Source of the DNA: Streptomyces sp. DSM 15324
GTDB lineage: Bacteria; Actinomycetota; Actinomycetes; Streptomycetales; Streptomycetaceae
Reading direction: 5' to 3'
DNA length: 64,000 nucleotides
NCBI RefSeq assembly: GCF_001514285.1
Contig: NZ_KQ949039.1
Location: 62,001 to 126,000, forward strand
The position numbers and the translations under genes were made by a program. Of the stretch, positions 17,122 through 25,692 are shown piece after piece (the first letter of the stretch is position 1; every line of letters starts with the position of its first letter). Under the pieces are notes generated by a model. The model saw nothing but the letters and a program-made list of their open reading frames with translations. It did not search any database and was not told where the DNA came from.

Positions 17122-18210
17122 ATGGACTTCGACTTCGCCCGGCCGCACAGTGGTGCCATGGAGACCTTCGAGAGCCTCGTCCGTTCCGAGTTCGCCCCGA
17201 AGAACACCTTCCTGAACACCGCGAGCAACGGACTGCTGCCGGCCCGCACCGTGACGGCCCTCCACGAGGCCGCCTTGGTGCGGGCCGAGGGCAGGCCGCT
17301 GACCTCGCTCTACGCCGACATCGAGGCGGCCCGCGCCGCCTACGCCCGGCTGGCCGGCGTCCCCGTCGAGCGGGTCGCGGCCGGAACGTCCGTCGCCGCC
17401 CACACCGGCGTGATCGCCGCCTCGCTGCCGGCCGGCGCCGAGGTGCTCACCGCCGAGGGCGACTTCACCTCCGTCCTCAACCCGTTCCACGTCCGCGGCG
17501 ATCTCAAGGTGCGCGCCGTTCCCCTGGAGCGCATCGCCGAGTCGGTCCGCCCGGGCACCGCGCTCGTCGCCGTCAGCGCCGCCCAGTCGGCCGACGGCCG
17601 GATCGCCGACCTGCCCGCCCTGCGCGAGGCGGCCCGCGCGCACGGGGCCCGCACCTACGTCGACTTCTCCCAGGCCGCCGGCTGGCTCGCCCTGGACGCC
17701 GGCGCGTACGACTACAGCGCCGCGGTCTGCTACAAGTGGCTGCTCGGCCCGCACGGCGCGGCCTTCCTCGTCGTCCCCGAGGACTTCGGCGGGCTCACCC
17801 CGGTGCTGGCCGGCTGGGTCGCGGGCGAACGGCCCTGGGACAGCTGCTACGGTCCCGTCACCGAACTCGCCCGCTCGGCAAGGCGGTTCGACGTCACCCC
17901 CGCCCTCTTCACCTACGCCGGCCTGCGCCGCTCCCTCGAACTCCTGGAGGAGCTCGGCGTGGACGCCGTACGCGCCCACGACCTCGCCCTCGCCGACCGC
18001 TTCCGCGCCGGACTCGCCTCCCTGGGGCACGAGCCCGTGCCCGCACCCGGCTCCGCGATCGTCTCCGTGCCCGGACTGGGCGGGCGCCAGCCGGAGTTGA
18101 GCGCGGCCGGCCTCGAAGTGTCCGACCGGGCGGGCCATCTGCGGGCCTCCTTCCACCTCTACAACACACCCGCCGACGTCGACCGCCTGCTGGACGTCCT
18201 GGCGGACTGA
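17122..18210 (+). CDS. Class V aminotransferase-like PLP enzyme
   Basis: A 362-residue PLP-dependent enzyme of the class V/IscS-like group. It contains FLNTASNGLLPARTV near the N-terminus, YVDFSQAAGWLALDAGAYD with the PLP-binding Asp, and AAVCYKWLLGPHG with the Schiff-base Lys. The family includes isopenicillin N epimerase-like and kynureninase-like proteins; the substrate here is unknown. The start may be 17122 or the ATG at 17158; neither has a good ribosome site. It converges with ectD. Confidence 0.82.
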   Translation: MDFDFARPHSGAMETFESLVRSEFAPKNTFLNTASNGLLPARTVTALHEAALVRAEGRPLTSLYADIEAARAAYARLAGVPVERVAAGTSVAAHTGVIAASLPAGAEVLTAEGDFTSVLNPFHVRGDLKVRAVPLERIAESVRPGTALVAVSAAQSADGRIADLPALREAARAHGARTYVDFSQAAGWLALDAGAYDYSAAVCYKWLLGPHGAAFLVVPEDFGGLTPVLAGWVAGERPWDSCYGPVTELARSARRFDVTPALFTYAGLRRSLELLEELGVDAVRAHDLALADRFRAGLASLGHEPVPAPGSAIVSVPGLGGRQPELSAAGLEVSDRAGHLRASFHLYNTPADVDRLLDVLAD

Positions 18211-18253
18211 CCGCGGTCGCCGGCATCGGTGCGGGGAGCGGCCCGTCCGGACC

Positions 18254-19141
18254 TCAGCACACCGGGGTGAAGTCCCTCGCACCGATGAACTCCGGCCGCC
18301 GCACGGGGGCCGCGAACGGCTCGACCGCCGCGTTCTCCACGCTGTTGAACACGATGAAGACGTTGCTGCGCGGGAACGGCGTGATGTTGTCGCCCGAGCC
18401 GTGCATGGCGTTGCAGTCGAACCAGGTCGCCGAGCCCGCCCGGCCGGTGAACAGCCGGATGCCGTACTCGCCCGCCAGCGCGGTCAGCGCCTCGTCCGAG
18501 GGGGTGCCCGCGTCCTGCATCTGCAGCGACTTCTTGTAGTTGTCCTCGGGGGTGGCGCCCGCGCAGCCCAGGAACGTCCGGTGCGAGCCCGGCATGATCA
18601 TCAGGCCGCCGTTGGTGTCGAGGTTCTCGGTCAGCGCGACCGACACCGACACCGTCCGCATGCCCGGCAGCCCGTCCTCGGCGTGCCAGGTCTCGAAGTC
18701 GGAGTGCCAGTAGAAGCCGCCGGCCCCGAAGCCCGGCTTGACGTTGATCCGGGACTGGTGGACGTACACGTCCGAGCCGAGGATCTGCCGGGCCCGCCCG
18801 ACGACCCGCTCGTCCCGCACCAGCGCCGCGAACACCGGGCTCAGCCGGTGCACCTCGAAGACCGAGCGGATCTCCTTGGAGCGCGGCTCCACGATCGACC
18901 GCTCGTCGGCCCGGATCTCCGGGTCGGCGACGAGACGCTCCAACTCGCGTCGGCAGACGGCGACCTCGTCGTCGCCGATGAGCTGCTCGACGCTGAGGAA
19001 GCCGTCGCGTTCGTACGCCTGGAGTTCGGCCGCGGACACCGGGCCCGGGGTGCTCGGGGAGCCCCAGACGACGGGGTCCTCGCGGGGGACGGACACCTCG
19101 GTGGTGCCGCGGGTGGGGTAGCGATCGGTGACGGTGGTCAT
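18254..19141 (-). CDS. ectD: Ectoine hydroxylase
   Basis: A 295-residue Fe(II)/2-oxoglutarate dioxygenase that converts ectoine to 5-hydroxyectoine. The iron site is visible as WHSD (His and Asp) and a later AMHGSGDN His. The segment FYWHSDFETWHAEDGLP is the conserved EctD signature. GAGGAGG stands ten bases before the ATG. It is the last gene of ectABCD on the minus strand, five bases after ectC, giving the strain hydroxyectoine as a second osmo- and thermoprotectant. Confidence 0.96.
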   Translation of the reverse strand: MTTVTDRYPTRGTTEVSVPREDPVVWGSPSTPGPVSAAELQAYERDGFLSVEQLIGDDEVAVCRRELERLVADPEIRADERSIVEPRSKEIRSVFEVHRLSPVFAALVRDERVVGRARQILGSDVYVHQSRINVKPGFGAGGFYWHSDFETWHAEDGLPGMRTVSVSVALTENLDTNGGLMIMPGSHRTFLGCAGATPEDNYKKSLQMQDAGTPSDEALTALAGEYGIRLFTGRAGSATWFDCNAMHGSGDNITPFPRSNVFIVFNSVENAAVEPFAAPVRRPEFIGARDFTPVC

Positions 19142-19146
19142 GACGG

Positions 19147-19596
19147 TCACACCTCCTCGGGGCGGGTGGTCCCGGGTTCGGTGAGCTCGGGTTCCGTGAG
19201 CTCGGGTTCCGTGAGCAGGGGATAGACGCCGTTCTCGTCGTGGTCCTCCCGTCCCGTCACGGGCGGGTTGAACACGCAGAGGCAGCGGAAGTCCTCCAGG
19301 ACGCGCAGCGTGTGCCGCTCGTGGCCGTCCAGGAGGTACATGGTTCCGGGAGCGATCGCATGGGTCGTCCCGGTCTCGTGGTCGGTGAGTTCGGCGGCGC
19401 CCTCCACACAGACCACGGCCTCGATGTGGTGGGCGTACCGCATCGACGTCTCGGTGCCGGCGTACAGAATCGTTTCGTGCAGGGAGAATCCGACGCGCTC
19501 CCGGGCCAGCACGATCCGCTTGCTCTCCCAGGTGCCGGACGCGGCCCGCACATGCCGGTCGGTGTTCTCGATGTCCTTGAACGAACGGACGATCAT
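19147..19596 (-). CDS. ectC: Ectoine synthase
   Basis: A 149-residue cupin that cyclises N-gamma-acetyl-diaminobutyrate to ectoine. Family landmarks are MIVRSFKDIENTDRHV at the start, SMRYAHHIEAVVCVEG in the cupin core and GTMYLLDGHERHTLR. GGAGGG precedes the ATG. The C-terminus is unusual: after VYPLLTEP the peptide repeats LTEPE twice more, from a 15-base tandem DNA repeat, extending the tail beyond the normal EctC end. Confidence 0.97.
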   Translation of the reverse strand: MIVRSFKDIENTDRHVRAASGTWESKRIVLARERVGFSLHETILYAGTETSMRYAHHIEAVVCVEGAAELTDHETGTTHAIAPGTMYLLDGHERHTLRVLEDFRCLCVFNPPVTGREDHDENGVYPLLTEPELTEPELTEPGTTRPEEV

Positions 19597-19617
19597 GGTG
19601 TCCCTCCTGCCGGCCGA

Positions 19618-20907
19618 CTACCGGCCGACGGTCTCGCGGACGGTCTCGCGGACGGCCCGGGCGAGGACGCCGAGCCCCTCGTCCAGTTCCTCCGGGGTGA
19701 TGGTCAGGGCGGGCAGCAGCTTGACGACCTCGCTCTGCGGGCCGGAGGTCTCGATCAGCAGCCCCAGCTCGAAGGCGCGCCGCGCCACCCGCGAGGCCCG
19801 CTCCTTCTCGTGGAACTCCAGACCCCACACGAGACCGCGCCCCCGGTACTCCTTCACATCGGCGAGGTTCTCCTCGGTGATCGAGATCAGCCCCTGCTCC
19901 ACCTGCTCGCCGCGCGCCAGGGTCTGTTTCTCCATCACGGACCCGTCGGCCCAGTACGCCTCCAGCGCGGCCGTCGCGGTGACGAACGCCGGGTTGTTGC
20001 CGCGGAAGGTGCCGTTGTGCTCGCCCGGCTCCCACACGTCCAGTTCCGGCCGGAACAGGCACAGCGACATGGGCAGCCCGTACCCGCTGACGGACTTGGA
20101 GACGGTGACGACGTCGGGCGTGATCCCGGCCTCCTCGAAGGAGAAGAACGCGCCGGTGCGCCCGCACCCCATCTGGATGTCGTCGACGATCAGCAGCATG
20201 TCCTGCCGCTCGCACAACTCCTTGAGGGCGCGCAGCCACGCGGGCCGGGCCACGTTGATCCCGCCCTCGCCCTGCACGGTCTCCACGATCACCGCGGCCG
20301 GCTTGTTGAGCCCGGAGCCCCGGTCCTCCAGGAGCCGCTCGAACCACAGGAAGTCCGGGACGGTCCCGTCGAAGTAGTGGTCGAAGGGCATCGGCGTGCC
20401 GTGCACGAGCGGAATGCCGGCCCCGGCCCGCTTGAAGGCGTTCCCGGTGACGGCGAGCGACCCGAGCGACATGCCGTGGAAGGCGTTGGTGAACGACACG
20501 ATCGCCTCGCGTCCCTTCACCTTCCGCGCCAGCTTCAGCGCGGACTCCACCGCGTTGGTGCCGGTCGGCCCGGGGAACATCACCTTGTACGGCAGGTCGC
20601 GCGGCCGCAGCACCGACTGCTGGAAGGTCTCCAGGAACGTCCGTTTGGCGACGGTCGACATGTCGAGCGCATGGGCGATCCCGTCCCGCGAGAGGTAGTC
20701 GATCAGCGCCCGTTTCAGCACGGGGTTGTTGTGGCCGTAGTTGAGGGATCCGGCACCGGCGAAGAAGTCCAGGTACCGGTGGCCGTCCTCGTCGTACAGG
20801 AGGCTGCCCTGCGCACGGTCGAAGACGACGGGCCAGCCGCGGCAGTAGCTGCGCACCTCGGACTCGACGGTCTCGAACACGCTGAGGTCGGGCTGGGTGA
20901 TGGTCAC
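19618..20907 (-). CDS. ectB: Diaminobutyrate--2-oxoglutarate aminotransferase
   Basis: A 429-residue class III PLP aminotransferase that makes L-2,4-diaminobutyrate from aspartate semialdehyde for ectoine. Conserved parts include NYGHNNPVLKRALIDYL, FPGPTGTNAVESALKLAR, VDDIQMGCGRTG and the Schiff-base Lys in VTVSKSVSGYG. GTG at 20907 is preceded by GAGGAGC. The C-terminus ends RETVRETVGR, from a 12-base tandem repeat. It lies between ectA and ectC with short gaps. Confidence 0.97.
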   Translation of the reverse strand: MTITQPDLSVFETVESEVRSYCRGWPVVFDRAQGSLLYDEDGHRYLDFFAGAGSLNYGHNNPVLKRALIDYLSRDGIAHALDMSTVAKRTFLETFQQSVLRPRDLPYKVMFPGPTGTNAVESALKLARKVKGREAIVSFTNAFHGMSLGSLAVTGNAFKRAGAGIPLVHGTPMPFDHYFDGTVPDFLWFERLLEDRGSGLNKPAAVIVETVQGEGGINVARPAWLRALKELCERQDMLLIVDDIQMGCGRTGAFFSFEEAGITPDVVTVSKSVSGYGLPMSLCLFRPELDVWEPGEHNGTFRGNNPAFVTATAALEAYWADGSVMEKQTLARGEQVEQGLISITEENLADVKEYRGRGLVWGLEFHEKERASRVARRAFELGLLIETSGPQSEVVKLLPALTITPEELDEGLGVLARAVRETVRETVGR

Positions 20908-20951
20908 GGCGAATCGCTCCTCGGTGTGGGGGAGATGAGGGGGCAGCGGGG

Positions 20952-21476
20952 TCAGCGGGGGGCGGAGAGGGGGCCGATGCGGTACAGCACCTCGGGATCG
21001 TGCGGCCCGTCCGGGAACAGCCCGGCGTCGAACAGCACCTCGCGGCGGACCTCGGCGCCGTGCCGGGCGGCGTACGAGGTGAACAGCCGCTCGGAGGCGG
21101 TGTTGTCCGGGGTGACGGTGGCCTCGACGGCCGTGATCGCGCGCTCGGCCACGAGCCGTGCCGTCAGCCCGTCCAGCAGGGCCGCGGCGAGGCCACGCCC
21201 CCGGTGGGAGGCGTCCACGGCCACCTGCCAGACCAGCAGGGTGCGGGGGTCCGCCGGTCGTACGTACCCGGTGACGAACCCGACCGGTTCCCCGCCGTCG
21301 GCACGCACCACCGCCGAGGTGCCGGCGAAGTCGCGGCACCACAGCAGATAGCTGTAGGACGAGTTCAGATCCAGACTTCCCGATTCCCTGGCCATACGCC
21401 AGAGAGCGGCGCCGTCAGCCACGGAAGGACGGTCGATGAGAAGGTCTGCTGCTGCGTAAGTCATGCGGGAAGTCAT
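20952..21476 (-). CDS. ectA: Diaminobutyrate acetyltransferase
   Basis: A 174-residue GNAT enzyme that acetylates diaminobutyrate in ectoine synthesis. The signatures LDLNSSYSYLLWCRDF and VDASHRGRGLAAALLDGL (acetyl-CoA loop) are diagnostic. No Shine-Dalgarno sequence precedes either ATG (21476 or 21464). TAAGTT at 21490-21485 ends eight bases before the first ATG, fitting a -10 box of a leaderless transcript, so 21476 is preferred. A large dyad lies further upstream. Confidence 0.93.
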   Translation of the reverse strand: MTSRMTYAAADLLIDRPSVADGAALWRMARESGSLDLNSSYSYLLWCRDFAGTSAVVRADGGEPVGFVTGYVRPADPRTLLVWQVAVDASHRGRGLAAALLDGLTARLVAERAITAVEATVTPDNTASERLFTSYAARHGAEVRREVLFDAGLFPDGPHDPEVLYRIGPLSAPR

Positions 21477-21555
21477 GCGGAAGGAACTTACCCAGGCGAA
21501 TGAAAAAACGCATGGAGAGGCCGTGGGGATTCCGTGACGCAGGTGAGGTAGGGGG

Positions 21556-21598
21556 GCGGTATGCGGTTTTTGTGGTAGCGCAAAAAGGTGCATACCGC
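21556..21598. promoter_or_regulatory. Large dyad upstream of ectA
   Basis: GCGGTATGC (21556-21564) pairs with GCATACCGC (21590-21598), and inside it TTTTTG (21567-21572) pairs with CAAAAA (21581-21586). The 43-base element lies 80-122 bases before the ectA start, so it is outside the mRNA if the transcript is leaderless. It is a candidate operator for osmotic or nitrogen control of ectABCD. The regulator is unknown from sequence. Confidence 0.55.
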
Positions 21599-21630
21599 AC
21601 CACTTGTGCAATGTGTCACGCCCGTCGGGG

Positions 21631-21650
21631 ACCCGGGAAATCGCCCGGGT
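21631..21650 (-). terminator. Hairpin downstream of the class V aminotransferase
   Basis: ACCCGGG and CCCGGGT are separated by six bases, about 107 bases past the stop of the minus-strand aminotransferase and upstream of ectA. It could end that transcript and insulate ectA. There is no U-run, so the call is modest. Confidence 0.35.
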
Positions 21651-21756
21651 TTAGTGAAGGGAAATCCGGGCAGAAGAACTCGGGAATTCCCTGAATTCAG
21701 ACTCCGATAACTCCGTCGATTTCTTCCCGAAGAATGCCCGTGAGGCTTGTAGTGGC

Positions 21757-22857
21757 CTATGCCCAGGCCTCCTCCACCGCCCGCAGCGCCGCGGTCACGT
21801 CCACGTCCCGCCCCGCCTCGGCCAGCGCCTGGCCGAGGCCCACCAGGCTCGCCCGCACCGCGCCCGGTGTCGCGTCCGCCCCGTAGTGGTTCACCCGGAT
21901 CATCTCCTTGGCCAGCGCACCCCCGCCCGCCGCCAGCGGCAGCGCGGGATCCGTGGCCAGCGCCCGTGCCACCAGCTCCGAGGCCACCAGGTGCGCGGGG
22001 ACCCGCAGGGTCGTGGCCACGGGCGCCGCCTCCGCCGCCCGGTGGACGTACGGCTCCAGGCCCCCGCCCAGCGCGACCGCCCCCGCCCGCGTCGCCGCCG
22101 CGGCCGTCGCGTGGCGGCGCATCACCGTCTCGAGGCCCTGCGCCTCGATCCGCTCCACGCACGCCTCCAGGGCCAGCATCTCCAGCTGCGCCGGGGCGTG
22201 CGGCAGCGCGGCGCGTCCGCCGTCGATCCAGCGGGCCTTCCAGTCCAGCAGCGAGAGGTACGACCGCCGCGGGGCCCCGGGGTTCGCCGCCATCCGTGCC
22301 CACGCCCGCTCGCTGACCGACACCGCGGAAACGCCCGCCGGCCCGCCCATGGCCTTCTGGGCGCCGATCACGCACAGGTCCACGCCCCACGCGTCCGGCA
22401 GTACCGGCTCGGCGCCCACGGAGGCCACGGCGTCCAGGTAGAACAGCGCGCCCCGCTCCTTCACCACCTCGCCGATCTCCGCGACCGGGTTGGTGTTGCC
22501 GGTCGCCGCCTCCGCGTGCACCAGCGAGACGAAGTCGATCTCCGGGTGCTCGGTGAACGCCTCCCGGACCTGCGTGGCCGTCACCGCCGTGTGGAAGGGC
22601 ACCGCCAGGTCGATCACGGTGGCGCCGCAGTCCCGCAACCAGTCACCGAAGGTCTGTCCGTACGGACCGGTGATCACGTTCAGGGCCACGGTGCCCGGCC
22701 CCGCGGTCCCCCGGATCGCCCCCTCCAGCGGCAGCAGGGCCTCCCCCTGCATGATCACGACGTCCTGCCGGGTGCCCAGCAGACGGGCCACCCGGTCCTC
22801 GACCGAGGCGAAACGGGCGGCGCTCAGCGGGGACAGGTCCAGGAACGGGTGCGTCAC
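21757..22857 (-). CDS. Alanine--glyoxylate/serine--pyruvate aminotransferase-like protein
   Basis: A 366-residue class V PLP enzyme. It contains GPGTVALNVITGPYGQTFGDW, YLDAVASVGAEPVLPDAWGVD and the Schiff-base Lys in VIGAQKAMGGPAG. This matches small-molecule transaminases such as alanine-glyoxylate or serine-pyruvate aminotransferase. GTG at 22857 has only a weak ribosome site. It is divergent from the ABC importer, so it may share the amino acid theme; the substrate is unproven. Confidence 0.85.
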   Translation of the reverse strand: MTHPFLDLSPLSAARFASVEDRVARLLGTRQDVVIMQGEALLPLEGAIRGTAGPGTVALNVITGPYGQTFGDWLRDCGATVIDLAVPFHTAVTATQVREAFTEHPEIDFVSLVHAEAATGNTNPVAEIGEVVKERGALFYLDAVASVGAEPVLPDAWGVDLCVIGAQKAMGGPAGVSAVSVSERAWARMAANPGAPRRSYLSLLDWKARWIDGGRAALPHAPAQLEMLALEACVERIEAQGLETVMRRHATAAAATRAGAVALGGGLEPYVHRAAEAAPVATTLRVPAHLVASELVARALATDPALPLAAGGGALAKEMIRVNHYGADATPGAVRASLVGLGQALAEAGRDVDVTAALRAVEEAWA

Positions 22858-22971
22858 AGAGGTGCTCTCTTCTCGCTCACGGGGTAGGGGTCACGAGCGT
22901 AACCGTCTCCCCACCCCGCTCCCCGACCGGCGACTTCTTAGGTCGCGCAGCCCAGTAACCATCGGTTTAAT

Positions 22972-22999
22972 TTGAGAGACCCAAACATCTCCTTATAAT
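22972..22999 (+). promoter_or_regulatory. Near-consensus vegetative promoter of the ABC importer
   Basis: TTGAGA (22972-22977) and TATAAT (22994-22999) have a 16-base spacer. The start would be near 23006, about 26 bases before the TTG start codon and just ahead of the AGGAGG ribosome site. This is unusually close to the HrdB/sigma-70 consensus for Streptomyces. Confidence 0.8.
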
Positions 23000-23031
23000 C
23001 GGAGCTCATCGTTCCCGCACAGGAGGTCCCC

Positions 23032-23919
23032 TTGAACACCGTCCCCGGCCGCCGGGCCCGCACCCTGCCCCGCGTCCTGGCCGCCCTCACCGCGACGGCC
23101 GGTCTGGTGCTCGTCTCCGCCTGCACCTCCAGCGACAGCGGCTCCGGCGGCACCAAGACGGCCGCCGGCGGGGTCGAGCTGGTCAAGGCCGGACAGCTCA
23201 CCACCTGCACCCACCTGCCGTACCCGCCGTTCCAGTCGGAGATCGACGGCAAGGTGCAGGGCTTCGACGTCTCGCTGATCGACCTGGTCGCCAAGGACCT
23301 CGGAGTGAAGCAGCAGATCCTCGACACGCCGTTCGAGAACTTCAAGACGGGCGCCTTCCTGAACTCCGGCGAGTGCGACCTGGCCGCGGCCGGCATGACC
23401 ATCACCGCCGAGCGCAAGAAGAACGTCGACTTCTCCGACCCCTACTTCGACGCCACCCAGGCCGTCCTGGTCGACAAGGACGCCGGGGTCACCTCCCTCG
23501 CCGACGTGAAGTCCAAGAACGTCAAGCTGGGCGCCCAGGCGCAGACCACCGGCGAGGACTACGCCAAGAAGCAGGGCTTCGACCCGGTCTCCTTCGAGTC
23601 CTCCGACGCCGTCCTCAACGGACTGCGCACCGGCCAGGTCAAGGCCGTCGTCATCGACTACCCGGTGGTCCAGGGCTGGCTGAAGGACAAGGCCAACGCC
23701 GACGCCTTCAAGGTCGTCGACAACCTCAACACCGGCGAGCAGTACGGCTTCACGGTGAAGAAGGGCAACACCGCGCTCCTCGCCGCCATCGACAAGGCGC
23801 TCGCCGACGCCAAGGCGGACGGCACGTACAAGAAGCTCTACGAGCAGTGGATCGGCCCCTACGACGCCTCGGCCGCCGCACCGTCCGCCGCACCGTCCGC
23901 GTCGCCGTCCGCGTCATGA
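23032..23919 (+). CDS. Polar amino acid ABC transporter, substrate-binding lipoprotein
   Basis: A 295-residue family 3 solute-binding protein. The signal ends in the lipobox LVSAC, so it is anchored to the outer face of the membrane by lipid. The binding domain shows YPPFQSEIDGKVQGFDVSLI and ERKKNVDFSDPYF, typical of amino acid binders. The start is a TTG with AGGAGG six bases upstream. The C-terminus ends in an Ala/Ser/Pro repeat. The stop overlaps the permease ATG (ATGA), so the three importer genes are coupled. Confidence 0.93.
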   Translation: MNTVPGRRARTLPRVLAALTATAGLVLVSACTSSDSGSGGTKTAAGGVELVKAGQLTTCTHLPYPPFQSEIDGKVQGFDVSLIDLVAKDLGVKQQILDTPFENFKTGAFLNSGECDLAAAGMTITAERKKNVDFSDPYFDATQAVLVDKDAGVTSLADVKSKNVKLGAQAQTTGEDYAKKQGFDPVSFESSDAVLNGLRTGQVKAVVIDYPVVQGWLKDKANADAFKVVDNLNTGEQYGFTVKKGNTALLAAIDKALADAKADGTYKKLYEQWIGPYDASAAAPSAAPSASPSAS

Positions 23920-24749
23920 GCGCCGCGGACGTACCGCTCCAGCCGAAGAAGAAGGGCCTGACCCGGCGACAGAAGCGCAGACTCTCCCGGGGCGCGCAGT
24001 ACCTCGTCTTCGTCGCCGCCGTGATCGCCTTCGCGGTCTCGGCGGACTGGGGCCGGCTGAAGAACCAGTTCGCCCAGGGGGACATCGCGCGGCAGATGTT
24101 CCCGGACGTCATCACGCTGGCCCTGAAGAACACCGTGCTGTACACGGTGTCCGGCTTCGCGCTGGGGGTGCTGCTCGGTCTCGTCGTCGCGCTGATGCGA
24201 CTGTCCTCGGTCGGCCCGTACCGCTGGGTGGCCGGCGTGTACATCGAGATCTTCCGCGGCCTGCCCGCCCTGCTCATCTTCATCTTCATCGGCGTCGCGG
24301 TGCCGCTCGCCTTCCCCGGCACGGAGATCGTCGGCGGCACCTACGGCAAGGCCGCCCTGGGACTCGGCCTGATCGGAGCCGCCTACATCGCGGAGACCTT
24401 CCGGGCCGGCATCCAGGCGGTGCCCAAGGGGCAGACGGAGGCGGCGCGTTCCCTGGGCTTCTCACCCACCCGCGCCATGTTCTCGATCGTCGTCCCGCAG
24501 GCGTTCCGGATCATCCTCCCGCCGCTCACCAACGAGTTCATCATGCTGTTCAAGGACTCCTCGCTGGTGCTGCTGCTCGGCGTCACCCTCCAGGAGCGCG
24601 AACTGTCCAAGTACGGCCGCGACCTCGCCAGCACCACCGCCAACTCCACCCCCATCCTGGTCGCCGGCCTGTGCTACCTGCTGGTGACCGTCCCGCTCGG
24701 CTTCGTCGTGCGCCGGCTGGAGGCCAAGACCCAGGAGGCCGCCGGATGA
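23916..24749 (+). CDS. Polar amino acid ABC transporter permease
   Basis: A 277-residue inner membrane permease of the His/Glu/Gln family. It has one extra N-terminal membrane segment (QYLVFVAAVIAFAV), the core HTMs and the EAA loop EAARSLGFSPTRAMFSIVVPQA that contacts the ATPase. It overlaps both neighbours by four bases. It probably homodimerises because only one permease gene is present. Confidence 0.94.
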   Translation: MSAADVPLQPKKKGLTRRQKRRLSRGAQYLVFVAAVIAFAVSADWGRLKNQFAQGDIARQMFPDVITLALKNTVLYTVSGFALGVLLGLVVALMRLSSVGPYRWVAGVYIEIFRGLPALLIFIFIGVAVPLAFPGTEIVGGTYGKAALGLGLIGAAYIAETFRAGIQAVPKGQTEAARSLGFSPTRAMFSIVVPQAFRIILPPLTNEFIMLFKDSSLVLLLGVTLQERELSKYGRDLASTTANSTPILVAGLCYLLVTVPLGFVVRRLEAKTQEAAG

Positions 24750-25516
24750 CCCGGCCCGAGATCGAAGTCCGCGGCCTGCACAAGTCCTTCGGCGGCAACG
24801 AGGTGCTGCGCGGCATCGACCTGGAGATCGGCCAGGGCGAGGTCGTCTGTGTCATCGGCCCCTCCGGCTCGGGCAAGTCCACCCTGCTCAGATGTGTGAA
24901 CCTGCTGGAGGAGCCGACGCAGGGCCAGGTCTTCGTCGGCGGCACCGAGGTCACCGACCCGGACGTCGACATCGACGCCGTACGCCGCCGTATCGGCATG
25001 GTCTTCCAGCAGTTCAACCTCTTCCCGCACCTCACCGTGACCGAGAACCTCACCCTGCCGCAGCGCCGGGTGCTCCGGCGCGACCGGGCGAGCGCCGCCC
25101 GGACCGCCGCGGAGAACCTCGAACGCGTCGGGCTCTCGGAGAAGGCGGACGCCTACCCCTCCTCCCTCTCCGGCGGCCAGCAGCAGCGCGTCGCCATCGC
25201 CCGCGCCCTCGCCATGGGCCCCGAGGTCATGCTGTTCGACGAGCCGACCTCGGCGCTCGACCCGGAACTGGTCGGCGACGTCCTCGCGGTCATGCGCCGG
25301 CTCGCCCGCGAGGGCATGACCATGATGGTCGTGACCCACGAGATGTCCTTCGCCCGCGAGGTCGCCGACCGGGTCGTGTTCATGGACGGCGGAGTGGTCG
25401 TCGAGGACGGCAACCCCACCCAGGTCATCGGCAACCCGCGCAACGAGCGCACCCGCCACTTCCTGTCCCGGCTGCTCGACCCGGCGACGGCGGAGGTGGA
25501 GGAGGAGACCTCCTGA
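24746..25516 (+). CDS. Polar amino acid ABC transporter ATPase
   Basis: A 256-residue ATPase with Walker A GPSGSGKST, Q-loop MVFQQFNLFPHLTV, signature LSGGQQQR, Walker B VMLFDEPTSALD and switch His in VVTHEMSFA. It energises uptake with the two preceding products. The 176 bases after the gene hold no feature I can support. Confidence 0.96.
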   Translation: MTRPEIEVRGLHKSFGGNEVLRGIDLEIGQGEVVCVIGPSGSGKSTLLRCVNLLEEPTQGQVFVGGTEVTDPDVDIDAVRRRIGMVFQQFNLFPHLTVTENLTLPQRRVLRRDRASAARTAAENLERVGLSEKADAYPSSLSGGQQQRVAIARALAMGPEVMLFDEPTSALDPELVGDVLAVMRRLAREGMTMMVVTHEMSFAREVADRVVFMDGGVVVEDGNPTQVIGNPRNERTRHFLSRLLDPATAEVEEETS

Positions 25517-25692
25517 CCGGCGCCGTTGTCAGTGCGCTGTGACCCCGGCCGCCCTCCTGGTCCCCGAGGTGCTCCGCGCCGACGGCGCCGACGACTGCGG
25601 CGACCTGCGCGGCTTCGATGCCCCGCGGGTGCACGGGGCCGGCTGCCGGCCCGTATCGAGGAGGGACTGCCCGTCGTCCTAGGCTGACGCCC

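Noticed and set aside
19240..21351. 703-codon plus-strand open frame antisense to ectABC
   Set aside because: The ectoine genes are unambiguous and the antisense protein is low complexity.
25540..25683. 47-codon plus-strand frame (GTG start) between the ABC ATPase and the amidohydrolase
   Set aside because: No ribosome site or recognisable motif; too short to separate from chance in GC-rich DNA.
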